Shown in pieces: positions 36,027-44,520 of a DNA stretch of 64,000 nt (positions within the stretch are counted from its first letter, which is position 1; each line of letters begins with the position of its first letter). A program made the position numbers and the translations under genes. The notes under the pieces are model-generated. The model saw nothing but the letters and a program-made list of their open reading frames with translations. It was not told the origin of the DNA and ran no database searches. This DNA comes from Chryseobacterium carnipullorum (GTDB taxonomy: Bacteria; Bacteroidota; Bacteroidia; Flavobacteriales; Weeksellaceae), in contig NZ_FRCD01000002.1 in assembly GCF_900142785.1 (NCBI RefSeq), positions 186,001 through 250,000 of the forward strand, read 5' to 3'.

Positions 36027-37433
36027 TTATAAAGATTTAAGTAATGATGAGTATTTCCCTCTAATGTAGCTTTCTAACTGTGTGAATTTAACAATAAAAT
36101 CTTTTATTATTTTTTCAATACTTTCCGGTTCAATTTTTCTTTCTAAAATTGAGGTACTACTATCATTAAAAGTGATATAATTTGAATTCGTAAAATCAGA
36201 AACATCGAATAAAAAATAATTTTGTCCCGATAAATCTCCGTTTTCATCAATTCCAATTGCCAGAATCTGGTCAAATTTTCGGTGATTTTCGGTGATTACA
36301 AAACATAAATTATTTGTATTGTTTATCCGGCTTTTAACTCCGTAAATAATTGGAAGTTCTTCAAATATTTTTAAGGAATCCATATCGTCTACTCCCATAT
36401 TAACAAGCCAATTTATTATATCATTCTTGGTGATATTTTTTATTCTTCTAATACAATTTATCCCTTTCCGCCAATTATGGGGTATATTCCAATACAACCT
36501 CTCTTGAGCAATTTCAAAATCGTGTCTTTTAATTAGTGCCTCAAATGCGTTAGGCTTTACAATCCATAATGATCGAGGATTTTTATGAATACGTTGTTTT
36601 AATCTACCCCAAGTTTTGTTGTAAATTCTCGTTCCAATGTAAATTTCGTTCATAAGTATTCTTATCACTTTTGCACGATTCCATTTCTCCCCATTGGCTG
36701 TACATAATGTGTTTTCAGTAATCAAGTCAACTATTTGAAAAATTGATTTTTTTTCATGGACGTACATTTGAAATATTAGTTTAACAGTATCTGATGAACT
36801 ATCATAAGAAGGAACAAATATTACTCTTTCATTTGCTATTTGCTTATATTCTCCTTTTTTTAAAATTCGAATAGGGTTCTTATTTACATCCAATAATTGT
36901 CTTGTCATTCCATAAGGGGGAGTTCCTCCCGACGAATATCCTTGTTGCGAGATTTTAACACAGCCATGAAAAACTTTTTCACTCAATTGTCTGCTGTACT
37001 CAGCAGCCATGTATCTTTGAATGGATGTTTCAAGACTTGAAATTAATTGATTGGTAGGTTCAGTAAAACCCCGAGATACATAGATTACTTCTTTTCCGTG
37101 TTTTGTACAAAGATATTCATAGTATCCTGATTGATCGGGATCTTGAAATCTTCCCCATCGAGATACATCATAAACTAATACATAATTAAAATCCGGTGCT
37201 TTTGGGTTTTCGATCCACTCACTAAATAAACGTTCAAAACCGGGTCTGTTTGCTAATAATCCACTCTTACCTTCATCAAGCTCTTCATGAATTATATCTA
37301 TTTTAAATTTGTTTGCAAAGTCATATATATGTCCTTGCTGAATCTTAATTGAGTTTTCTTGCTTGTCTTCCGCAGAATGTCTGTAATATGCAATTGCAGT
37401 CTTTCGTTTTTGAAGAGATCTATCGAAAATCAT
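36027..37433 (-). CDS. Serine recombinase with resolvase and recombinase domains
   Basis: A 468-residue recombinase. The N-terminal resolvase domain has the nucleophile Ser20 in YYRHSAED, followed by the Arg-containing YDVSRWGRFQDPDQSG segment. A recombinase domain (GTPPYGMTR, then ILMNEIYIGTRIYNKTWG) covers about residues 175-290. The C-terminal region is shorter than in classic large serine integrases and lacks an obvious Cys4 zinc ribbon. It lies only about 80 bases from the left end of element B and its start overlaps the ParB-like gene by 4 bases. It may integrate a sub-element or invert DNA; its target site is unknown. Confidence 0.88.
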   Translation of the reverse strand: MIFDRSLQKRKTAIAYYRHSAEDKQENSIKIQQGHIYDFANKFKIDIIHEELDEGKSGLLANRPGFERLFSEWIENPKAPDFNYVLVYDVSRWGRFQDPDQSGYYEYLCTKHGKEVIYVSRGFTEPTNQLISSLETSIQRYMAAEYSRQLSEKVFHGCVKISQQGYSSGGTPPYGMTRQLLDVNKNPIRILKKGEYKQIANERVIFVPSYDSSSDTVKLIFQMYVHEKKSIFQIVDLITENTLCTANGEKWNRAKVIRILMNEIYIGTRIYNKTWGRLKQRIHKNPRSLWIVKPNAFEALIKRHDFEIAQERLYWNIPHNWRKGINCIRRIKNITKNDIINWLVNMGVDDMDSLKIFEELPIIYGVKSRINNTNNLCFVITENHRKFDQILAIGIDENGDLSGQNYFLFDVSDFTNSNYITFNDSSTSILERKIEPESIEKIIKDFIVKFTQLESYIRGKYSSLLKSL

Positions 37434-38329
37434 ACATAAATTTCCATAAGTTTATATAAATCTTCAAAAATACATTTTTCTTTATCTGTCAGTTTTATAT
37501 TCAAATTCTTTTTTATACTTAACTCTTTGATTAAATTTTTAATCTGGACAGAAACACCTGATAATTGTGTTCTTTCTAACAACCCCTCAACAGACATATT
37601 TGCCTCTTCTAAAAACAGATGTATTTCCTCTTCATGAAGTGATGCAGTTGAAAAAATTTTTGCTAAGGAAATAAAATCAGTTCTTCTATACATTAGACCA
37701 TCATTTACTTTTTCAAAAATAATTTTGACGATATCATCAATTTCATAACCTTTTATTTTTCTTAGTTTTGGAAGTAATTGCATAAATACTACCATCTGAT
37801 ACTCTTTCATATCATGCGATACCATTAACTCAATATATTCCATTCTCATATCTCGTAATTCAGTATAATGGAATAAGTTTTTTTGAGTAATTCCAATTAA
37901 TGTAGCTATTTCCTTTTTACTAATATTTTTGTACTCTTGATTTATTTTGTGTATTGCATTTGCCTTCTCTATCGGTCTCCAATTCCTTCTATTATTCTGC
38001 ATTTCATATCTACGGGCTTCCAACTCGCCAGCATCCATTTTGGGATAAATCCTACAGGGAACGGTTACGAGTTTAAGTTCTTTTGCACATGAAAAACGTC
38101 TGTGTCCATCTATTATTAAATATCTATCGGTTTCAATTTCAGAAACTTTGATGGGATCTTCAATTCCATACGTGGAAATTGATTTTAGTAATCTACTATG
38201 GTCTGCTGAAGTTATACCAAAATTTTTTCTGGGTTGAGAGTGATCTGCTTGAATTTTAATTAAATGTAAGTCTGCATATTTACTTGGATAAGGCTTGAAA
38301 GACTCCAAAATACTTTTGTTTTCGCTCAT
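37430..38329 (-). CDS. ParB-like protein coupled to the serine recombinase
   Basis: About 299 residues from the preferred ATG at 38329 (MSENKSILESF); an in-frame ATG further up adds a hydrophobic, unlikely N-terminus. The ParB N-domain is visible in IDGHRRFSCAKEL preceded by SRLLKSISTYGIEDPI, and a central HTH is in SKKEIATLIGITQKNLFHY. It overlaps the serine recombinase by 4 bases. ParB-like proteins bind DNA and may use CTP. A role as a recombinase accessory factor or partition protein is inferred from coupling; there is no ParA here. Confidence 0.82.
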   Translation of the reverse strand: MSENKSILESFKPYPSKYADLHLIKIQADHSQPRKNFGITSADHSRLLKSISTYGIEDPIKVSEIETDRYLIIDGHRRFSCAKELKLVTVPCRIYPKMDAGELEARRYEMQNNRRNWRPIEKANAIHKINQEYKNISKKEIATLIGITQKNLFHYTELRDMRMEYIELMVSHDMKEYQMVVFMQLLPKLRKIKGYEIDDIVKIIFEKVNDGLMYRRTDFISLAKIFSTASLHEEEIHLFLEEANMSVEGLLERTQLSGVSVQIKNLIKELSIKKNLNIKLTDKEKCIFEDLYKLMEIYV

Positions 38330-38463
38330 ACTTTTGATTATAACTGTGAAAGAATGTGAGTGAATCAAATAAAAACAATTAATAACCATAACTATTTGAT
38401 ATTGTGAAATTATAATATATATTTTTCTGATTTATTAAGGAAAAGTTAAGTTTTCATTAAAAA

Positions 38464-38509
38464 AAAAACAATAAAAAGGAGGTCTCATAAACCTATTTTT
38501 ATTGTTTTT
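38464..38509. terminator. Bidirectional terminator
   Basis: AAAAACAATAAAAA pairs with TTTTTATTGTTTTT, with an inner GGT/ACC step. It lies between the ParB-like gene start and the 3' end of the small 38562 gene. Confidence 0.7.
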
Positions 38510-38561
38510 GATTTTATCAAAAGTGAATGTCTTATTCACCATTTCTCTATTTAGAGACTAT

Positions 38562-38756
38562 CTATTTTTTCTTTACAGAAACTATCACCAACTTCTTACG
38601 GGGATCTTGCTCTAACACTCTAGCTAGTCCCGATCTTTCCAACTCATATCTCGCCTCACTTTCGGTACCACCTTCAAGTCTCATAACTTTTGAACAATGT
38701 GATGTACTTCCAACTCCTATCAATTTGTATTTAACTTCGTAATTCCCTCTTGACAT
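38562..38756 (-). CDS. Small hypothetical protein
   Basis: Sixty-four residues, MSRGNYEVKYKLIGVG to VIVSVKKK. The beta-alpha-beta pattern and a terminator just downstream support a real gene. It lies 23 bases after the TM2 gene. Function unknown. Confidence 0.55.
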   Translation of the reverse strand: MSRGNYEVKYKLIGVGSTSHCSKVMRLEGGTESEARYELERSGLARVLEQDPRKKLVIVSVKKK

Positions 38757-38779
38757 ATTAATTATTATTTTTCTTTAAA

Positions 38780-39301
38780 TTAACTAATTGACTTTAAGTT
38801 ACGCATAACGTCAATTGATATATCTTTGTTATAATTTGATACCAATTTGGGAATTCTAAACAAATCAATAAATGCCCAAATTAGAAATCCTCCCCCTGTA
38901 AACCAATAAAGAAACTGAACACCCCACTTTCTAATATATGCGTATTGCCATCCAAAAAATAACCAGCACACATAACCGGCAAAAACGCTTTTTTTCCTTC
39001 TTTTGTATTCTTCCAAAAATTCTTCTTGTTTTGACGAATGTAATTTTTTCAGTTCATTCCGAACCATAGCAGGTAAGCTGTCCGTAATGGAATTGGAAAT
39101 ATACAGTACACTATCGCTTAAATCAAAAATTGGCTCAGTTACCGGTTGTAAATAATTTTCTGAATCCATTATTTTGAATTTGTCACCGGGAAACTTCTTC
39201 AGCCACAATTTCACTAACTCATTATCCTGTAGATCATTGTACGTGTTTGGATATTTGTTTCTGATTTCGAACGCAAATTCATTGATATCTTTTTTCATCA
39301 T
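38780..39301 (-). CDS. TM2 domain membrane protein
   Basis: A 173-residue protein whose C-terminal half is a TM2 domain: a short basic stretch (KRRKKS), VFAGYVCWLFFGWQYAYIRKWG and FLYWFTGGGFLIWAFIDLFRIP form two membrane segments. The N-terminal 100 residues are soluble. It follows the zinc-ribbon gene by 3 bases, so the two are probably co-translated; such pairs occur as accessory cargo in Bacteroidota. Function unknown. Confidence 0.75.
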   Translation of the reverse strand: MMKKDINEFAFEIRNKYPNTYNDLQDNELVKLWLKKFPGDKFKIMDSENYLQPVTEPIFDLSDSVLYISNSITDSLPAMVRNELKKLHSSKQEEFLEEYKRRKKSVFAGYVCWLFFGWQYAYIRKWGVQFLYWFTGGGFLIWAFIDLFRIPKLVSNYNKDISIDVMRNLKSIS

Positions 39302-39304
39302 TAT

Positions 39305-40030
39305 TTAGTTTTCTCTAATATTTGCGGGATCATTAGACACATTATTGCGGATGTCACCTCCACGGAAAATCCTACTTACACATTCGAACAATTCTTCAAC
39401 AACTTTTTTTTCTGAAATTTCATATGGTAATTTGAAGAATTGACCATCTTGATTAACATGAAAATATATTTTATTCTTGCTGATTTCCAGATCGGACAGA
39501 TATATACTTTCACTACCATTTTGATCATCCTTATTTACGTTTAAAAATATAGTGTATGAATCCAGAAACAATTCTTTACATGTTAAGGTATAAATTGGCC
39601 AGTAATTTATTATCCATTTTAAAATCAAAAAGCCATTATCACCGGAACCAAAAACAGTACTGTCATAAAAATATAGTATCTCAATGCTTGAATCATCTAA
39701 AATCACAGATTCATTTTCATTAATATTTTTCTTAATAAACTTTCTAATTTTCTTGATTGGAAGATTATTAGTATCATATACTTTATGACTATTCTTTGAC
39801 TCTAAAAAGAAATTTGAATCATCTTCGTTTTCCCACTTTTTCTCTAAATATTTCATCATTGCTTCCATACCCTTTTTTCTATCTTCATCGCTTTCTTCAT
39901 ATACATTATCGTTGTATGCATTATCATCTATATCTTGTTCGCTTTCTTCATAGATTGCTCCACCGCAATTATGACAAAATTTAGAGTTTTCTTCAAGCTT
40001 AGTTCCACAGTTTGTGCAAAAATTCTTCAT
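39305..40030 (-). CDS. Zinc-ribbon domain protein
   Basis: A 241-residue protein starting with a double-CxxC zinc ribbon (FCTNCGTKLEENSKFCHNCG), then a very acidic linker and a beta-rich domain reminiscent of PH-like bacterial domains (LTCKELFLDSYTIFLNVN ... LSDLEISKNKIYFHVN). It is coupled to the TM2 gene and may form a membrane-associated pair with it. The 850 bases upstream are non-coding and contain a highly structured segment. Confidence 0.75.
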   Translation of the reverse strand: MKNFCTNCGTKLEENSKFCHNCGGAIYEESEQDIDDNAYNDNVYEESDEDRKKGMEAMMKYLEKKWENEDDSNFFLESKNSHKVYDTNNLPIKKIRKFIKKNINENESVILDDSSIEILYFYDSTVFGSGDNGFLILKWIINYWPIYTLTCKELFLDSYTIFLNVNKDDQNGSESIYLSDLEISKNKIYFHVNQDGQFFKLPYEISEKKVVEELFECVSRIFRGGDIRNNVSNDPANIREN

Positions 40031-40254
40031 GATTATTATTTTTTTATTTCTAGCTTTTTTCCTAATCTATAAAAATGGGTTGTAGATTTTTTAATCTACA
40101 AATAAAAAAAATCTTGAAATACAAACATTACGGTAAACCGTAAAACGATTATTTTTTTAGAAAAAATAAAAAGTATCTGTTTTAACTAAATTCAAGACTA
40201 TATTTTAAAATAACCCAAATCATAAATGGATATACCGTGAGAGGTTCGAAAAGA

Positions 40255-40490
40255 TTAGTATAATTTGTAAATTTAATTTCCTTTTGCCCCAAAAAGAAAA
40301 AACTGTTATGTTAGAAAGCGTGAGGGCAACTAACATATTTCGTCGGATAGGTTCTGGTAAACCGTTGGAGTAAAATAAGTAGCACCCCCACGCCATAGGT
40401 ATATGACATGAGAGTTGCTAACAAATTCCCTCCAAATTAAATTTACCAGATTTATCCGAGGATGTCGTTAGACAAGCTTTCTGTTTTCGA
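40255..40490. ncRNA. Candidate structured RNA or cis-acting DNA element
   Basis: No protein frame is supported. Nested inverted repeats are present: CTGGTAAA (40354-40361) with TTTACCAG (40442-40449); CGGATA (40344-40349) with TATCCG (40453-40458); CTAAC (about 40330) with GTTAG (about 40468); GAAAGC with GCTTTC further out. Competing pairs are GTAAATTTAATTT (40267-40279) with AAATTAAATTTAC (40434-40446), and GCGTG-GGG (40318-40326) with CCC-CACGC (40386-40393). Mutually exclusive pairings suggest a switch or a complex fold. The strand of any transcript is not known. Confidence 0.45.
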
Positions 40491-40840
40491 AATGTAATTA
40501 ATACGAATTTTTATTCATTCATATATACAGCAAATATAATTAGTCTGCCAGTAAGTTGAAAATTTATTCCAACAAATTATTATCATAATCCAAAAAATGG
40601 GAGTAAAATGTGTACAAATTGTATATTTAATAGCAGTTTTCATGTACTTTTTTGTACTTTAAAAGTACGTTTTTGTCGTAATTTAGTTAGGTTTAAATTT
40701 AAACCTAATTTTCAAAAGTCTTCATCTAGTGACATTAGATGTGGTTTTCGTCCATGTATTACAAAAAACGTTATTATTTTGCACCGAAAAAAACCGTCCC
40801 TTTTGACAAGCAATTGGTAGTTTTTTTAAAAAATTTAAAA
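40491..40840. other. Non-coding region with palindromes
   Basis: AT-rich with no credible gene. A perfect 22-bp palindrome lies at 40687-40708 (half-site TTAGGTTTAAA), and a GTACTTT/AAAGTAC palindrome lies near 40656-40670. The core GTTTAAATTTAAAC recurs exactly at 35981-35994 near the left end of element B, and with one mismatch at 60147-60160. Confidence 0.5.
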
Positions 40841-40872
40841 ATTAAGGGTAAAACCAATGTATTACCCTTAAT
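40841..40872 (-). terminator. Terminator of the resolvase gene
   Basis: A perfect 11-bp stem, ATTAAGGGTAA with TTACCCTTAAT, lies just after the resolvase stop, with a T-rich tail on the minus strand. Confidence 0.75.
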
Positions 40873-40877
40873 TAAAT

Positions 40878-41489
40878 TTACATCATATCAAGTTTTATAG
40901 CAACTTTTTTTACCTTTTGTACTGTTTTGGTTGACATTTCGAGAAGTTTTCCAACCTCTCTTAATGTTCTTCCTTTCTTGAGATATTCTAGCGCCTTTTT
41001 ATTTTTTGGTTTATTTATAAAGATTGCATCACTTTCGTTACTACCTGGCGGACGGCCAAATTTTACATTTCGCTGAAGAGCGATTAATTTTCCGGCGGCG
41101 ATTCTTTCCTTTAGATTGGATAATTCTTGCTCGTAAAGACTTGATATTATAGTAATTATGACTTTCCATATAGGGTTATTCTCGCCATTTGGTCGGGATT
41201 GTAGTCCCATGTTTCTTACAACAACATTAATCCCATGCTCGTGAAAGAACTCGATCGTCTCTAATACGTTTCTTGTATTACGACCCAGACGTGAAATTTC
41301 CTCACAAATTATTTCTCTAACAAGACCGTTTTCTATCAATCGAATTAACTCCCGACCTTTCTCACGGTCTCTAAAATTTACTGTTCCTGAAACTTTGTCT
41401 AATAATACTAAATCATATTTATCAGTATCCGCATCAAAACGATTTCCTGTCTGACCTAAAGTAGAAACTCTATTATATTTAACCCTCAT
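40878..41489 (-). CDS. Small serine recombinase (resolvase/invertase)
   Basis: A 203-residue resolvase-family enzyme. The nucleophile is Ser9 in YNRVSTLGQ, the ISRLGRNTRNVLET segment carries the active-site arginines, and the long E helix (SLYEQELSNLKERIAAGK) leads to a C-terminal HTH (RTLREVGKLLEMSTKTVQKVKK). It probably resolves element multimers or inverts a segment. Palindromic sequences upstream (41521-41536) and downstream (40687-40708) are candidate sites. The gene stands alone with its own terminator. Confidence 0.9.
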   Translation of the reverse strand: MRVKYNRVSTLGQTGNRFDADTDKYDLVLLDKVSGTVNFRDREKGRELIRLIENGLVREIICEEISRLGRNTRNVLETIEFFHEHGINVVVRNMGLQSRPNGENNPIWKVIITIISSLYEQELSNLKERIAAGKLIALQRNVKFGRPPGSNESDAIFINKPKNKKALEYLKKGRTLREVGKLLEMSTKTVQKVKKVAIKLDMM

Positions 41490-41990
41490 TTTGTTGTAAT
41501 TTTAATTTCAGATTAAATTTACGGCGGAATCGCCGTTCTGCCTACGCTTTTAGCACTATTTAGCGTTTAAAATAGATTTAGTTTTTGTTTTAATTAAAAG
41601 GAAATCATGATTGGTGCAAAACAATACTTCTGCTAATCTGTAGTTGGAAAAAACCTCTACAACAAAGCATTGTTCCAGTGCAAAACAATTTTCAAGAGTC
41701 TACAGATATCATTTTTTCTATATTATAAAGAAATGTGTCAATTGACACCTTCTTAAATTTACTAAAAAATAAACCTCAACTCCTCCTGTCCCCCGGGGTG
41801 GGGTCAAATCCGTCCATGCCAAAGTGATTTTTAAGGGTTTTAGACCCGGGGGATGATCTTGTACAAAAAATTCGAATTAAAAATTTTTCTAAAATTTAAG
41901 TTTAAACCAAAAAAACTTTGAGATCATTTAAAAAGGTCAAATCAGAAAAAAAAATTTTACCAATTTTTAATCCAGAATTTGGATCACTTT
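41490..41990. other. Non-coding region with GC-rich inverted repeats, possible origin or regulatory locus
   Basis: About 500 bases with no gene. A hairpin ACGGCG/CGCCGT lies at 41521-41536, iteron-like repeats at 41548-41564, and GC-rich inverted repeats TCCCCCGGG (41789-41797) / CCCGGGGGA (41845-41853) in otherwise very AT-rich DNA. A related GACCCGGGATC sits at 41995-42005, inside the 3' end of the primase-helicase gene. The region lies next to the element's replication gene. Confidence 0.5.
41548..41564 (+). repeat. Iteron-like repeats downstream of the primase-helicase gene
   Basis: TTTAGCACTA is followed directly by TTTAGCG, the same 10-bp-period unit (TTTAGCAYTA) found upstream of the gene at 44450-44471. 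Confidence 0.5.
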
Positions 41991-44351
41991 TTATGACCCG
42001 GGATCAAATTCAGTGGTAATGTATAAAGGAAAATTGGAATAGAGAGAAACCGTACAATCCTTTCTTAGCGTTCTCGCTCTTCCAACTGCCTGAACTAAAT
42101 TAGATTCGATTACATGAAATTGAATATCCCTTAAATTTTCATCTTCAAAACAGTAAAAGGTGAATTCAAATCCCCGGTGTCTCACAATTCTATTATTCAT
42201 CATTCCATCTTTGATTTCAAATTCAATCCCCATTACTTTTGCCAGAAGAAAATATTGAATTACACTACCGTGAGGTGTACCTACTACTGCCAAATCCTTT
42301 CCGTTCAATACGTCAGATCCCGAACAATTGAAAAAATGCATATCCTCACAGGAAGAATCAAAGGAATATTTGAATTTTTTAAAAGTTATAGTGGGGATAC
42401 CTCTAACTTTTTCTGAAACTTCATCTTTAAATTTTTCGAGTGAGAGTCGTGAACATGATCTTTCAGTGTGTTGTACCACCTTCCCAACTTGTTCGACATT
42501 TCTTCTGTCAAAAATCTTAAACTTTTTGTTGGGGTAGAGTTTCTTATACAAGTCAATAGGAACTGTCGCAGACATAATAATGATCTTTTTATCAGAAGGT
42601 AAATCTCTCTTTGTAACGTAATTAATCTTACCGGGTTTTCTATTGATAAAGAAATATTTACTTGTAAAAAACTCGAAAACATTCGAATCAAACCCCTTGA
42701 ATGAATTACATTCTTTTATCAGGTCTTCTACATCAAACATTACAGGTGTTTCATAGATTCCATTTTCAAGTCCTCTCAAATAATTAACAAAACTTTTTAC
42801 TGATGGGATTAAAAATTCAAGATAAATAATGTCTTTAATTGAAGTTTCTTTTATTTCCATTAAACTATCAAGTGGATCCTCATCAAAAATTACCGTGGTT
42901 TGTGGTAAATCCTGTGAATTCAGAAATCTTTTGTGAGTGGTGATCACAGATTTCATATCATCATGACAATCATCTAATTTTTCGAGATAATCTACTGCCT
43001 TTAGAATATCATCTGTATCAGTGGTGTATTTTTCTATAGATCTAATGAGTTGTGCTGACTTTTGTGGTAATCCTATCTTATAATATAAGTCTATCAAAGA
43101 CTGGACGGTTTTATCATTAAAAATAATAGTGTCTGGTGATACAGTTTTCGGAACAGACATTCTTTCGTAGACCTCATTTTTCAAATCATTGGTTGGAAGG
43201 GCAATTATTGACCTTTCAACATTTGTCAACAACTGTGTTTTTCCTATACCAGTTGGAACCGAAAATAAGAATACGGTGTCAAGATCAGGAGACGATATTG
43301 CGTTCTTAAATTCTAATTCAAATTCCTTTTCAACATCCTTTAAACTCATTTTCTCTTCAATATCTATGATCTTAATCTTTTCTTTCTTTTTAAAAAAGGT
43401 TGGGATATCTTCAATTAGTTTATCTTCTGCAAAAGGTGAGAACTTATGTACCGGCATCGGAAAATAACTCATTCGCCTAACATATTCAAGCATCCGGTAG
43501 TTGTTATCAGTATATTCAGTTAAGCCCTCTTTATCAAATTTCATCATGATCTTTTTCATTCTGAGGAGACCACCACTAATATATTTAAGATTCAGGGCGA
43601 GACCGAATAATTGTTCGTGAGTTAACCAAATACCTTTTTTAAATTCGCTTAGTATCTGTATTTTGTCAGAGTCAATATCCCAATCGATTCTGACTTCCCC
43701 CGCTATTGAAGTAGATTTAATAGAGAAAAAATCGTTATCACTATTTATATCTAATAGTGATTCCGAAAATTCCGGAGAAAAATTATTAGATTCAACATAG
43801 TTATCTAGATTAATCTTTTGGATACTTGTCATAAATTTTTCTAGGTTAATTGGAATGGTATTCGTAATAACTGCGTTTTTACCTCCAAGAAATCTTCTAG
43901 ACAAATCCTTACATTTTTTATCTATTTCCAAAATCAGATCTAGAGAATCCATTATTAGGTTATAAGTTTTCTTATTATTAATTGGCTCTTCAAGAAAAAT
44001 AACTACCCGAAATTTAGGATGTTCCGGTCTGTCTGAAAATGTTGGATAATGTACATTTGGTTTAATATTGTACTTAGCAAGTATTTCATATACTTCTTCC
44101 AGAGTCTGTTTGCCGGTATCAAAATCAAGACCTATAACAGATTGTTCCTTCCAATTTTTGTTACAAATCTCACCTTCGAAGATACCACCAGACCAACATT
44201 GTGAGAATGGTGGTGAAACTATTTCAGAAAACTTTTTGATTGTTGATTCTGTAGATTTTATCGTGTTGGTAATATAACCAAACTTTTCTTTTGGCGGTTT
44301 AGAAGTCCATGCCAAAGGACTGACTGAATATTTGAAATTGTTAACTTCCAT
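41991..44351 (-). CDS. Primase-helicase fusion protein of element B
   Basis: A 786-residue protein. The N-terminal 200 residues look like an AEP-type primase or its relatives (LDFD at 75-78; HYPTFSDRPEHPKFRVVIFL at about 101-120). The remainder is a superfamily 2-like helicase: Walker A GIGKT at 368-372, DEDP box at 490-493, motif III in IIIMSATVPID and motif VI in LVQAVGRARTLRKD. It is likely the element's replication initiator/replicase, cytosolic and DNA-bound. It is single, divergent from the 44521 gene, with iteron-like repeats on both sides. Confidence 0.75.
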   Translation of the reverse strand: MEVNNFKYSVSPLAWTSKPPKEKFGYITNTIKSTESTIKKFSEIVSPPFSQCWSGGIFEGEICNKNWKEQSVIGLDFDTGKQTLEEVYEILAKYNIKPNVHYPTFSDRPEHPKFRVVIFLEEPINNKKTYNLIMDSLDLILEIDKKCKDLSRRFLGGKNAVITNTIPINLEKFMTSIQKINLDNYVESNNFSPEFSESLLDINSDNDFFSIKSTSIAGEVRIDWDIDSDKIQILSEFKKGIWLTHEQLFGLALNLKYISGGLLRMKKIMMKFDKEGLTEYTDNNYRMLEYVRRMSYFPMPVHKFSPFAEDKLIEDIPTFFKKKEKIKIIDIEEKMSLKDVEKEFELEFKNAISSPDLDTVFLFSVPTGIGKTQLLTNVERSIIALPTNDLKNEVYERMSVPKTVSPDTIIFNDKTVQSLIDLYYKIGLPQKSAQLIRSIEKYTTDTDDILKAVDYLEKLDDCHDDMKSVITTHKRFLNSQDLPQTTVIFDEDPLDSLMEIKETSIKDIIYLEFLIPSVKSFVNYLRGLENGIYETPVMFDVEDLIKECNSFKGFDSNVFEFFTSKYFFINRKPGKINYVTKRDLPSDKKIIIMSATVPIDLYKKLYPNKKFKIFDRRNVEQVGKVVQHTERSCSRLSLEKFKDEVSEKVRGIPTITFKKFKYSFDSSCEDMHFFNCSGSDVLNGKDLAVVGTPHGSVIQYFLLAKVMGIEFEIKDGMMNNRIVRHRGFEFTFYCFEDENLRDIQFHVIESNLVQAVGRARTLRKDCTVSLYSNFPLYITTEFDPGS

Positions 44352-44449
44352 TTTAATTTTATTTGGAAAGTTTAGGACTTTGGATTATTATCCTCCCTCA
44401 AGATAAAATATAACCGCAAAAAATTGAAAAACCAAAAGTATCATTAAAA

Positions 44450-44471
44450 TTTAGCATTATTTAGCACTATG
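44450..44471 (+). repeat. Iteron-like repeats upstream of the primase-helicase gene
   Basis: TTTAGCATTA and TTTAGCACTA stand head to tail with a 10-bp period in the divergent promoter region. Next to them is an inverted TTATGC/GCATAA at 44473-44486. Confidence 0.55.
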
Positions 44472-44520
44472 TTATGCTTGCATAATATTAATATTCTGGC
44501 TATTTTTCCGAAAAAAGTAA

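Noticed and set aside
36027..37433. The serine recombinase as the integrase that placed element B in ssrA
   Set aside because: The 13-15 base core and 12-bp-period arm repeats are of the tyrosine-integrase type; serine integrases use short crossover sites without such arms. It remains possible for a sub-element.
40255..40490. Retron or group II intron as explanation of the structured segment
   Set aside because: There is no reverse transcriptase gene nearby and no domain V-like end was found.
40608..40820. A 70-codon plus-strand frame rich in Cys and Phe
   Set aside because: It crosses a 22-bp palindrome and other inverted repeats, has biased low-complexity composition, and has no recognisable domain or neighbour.
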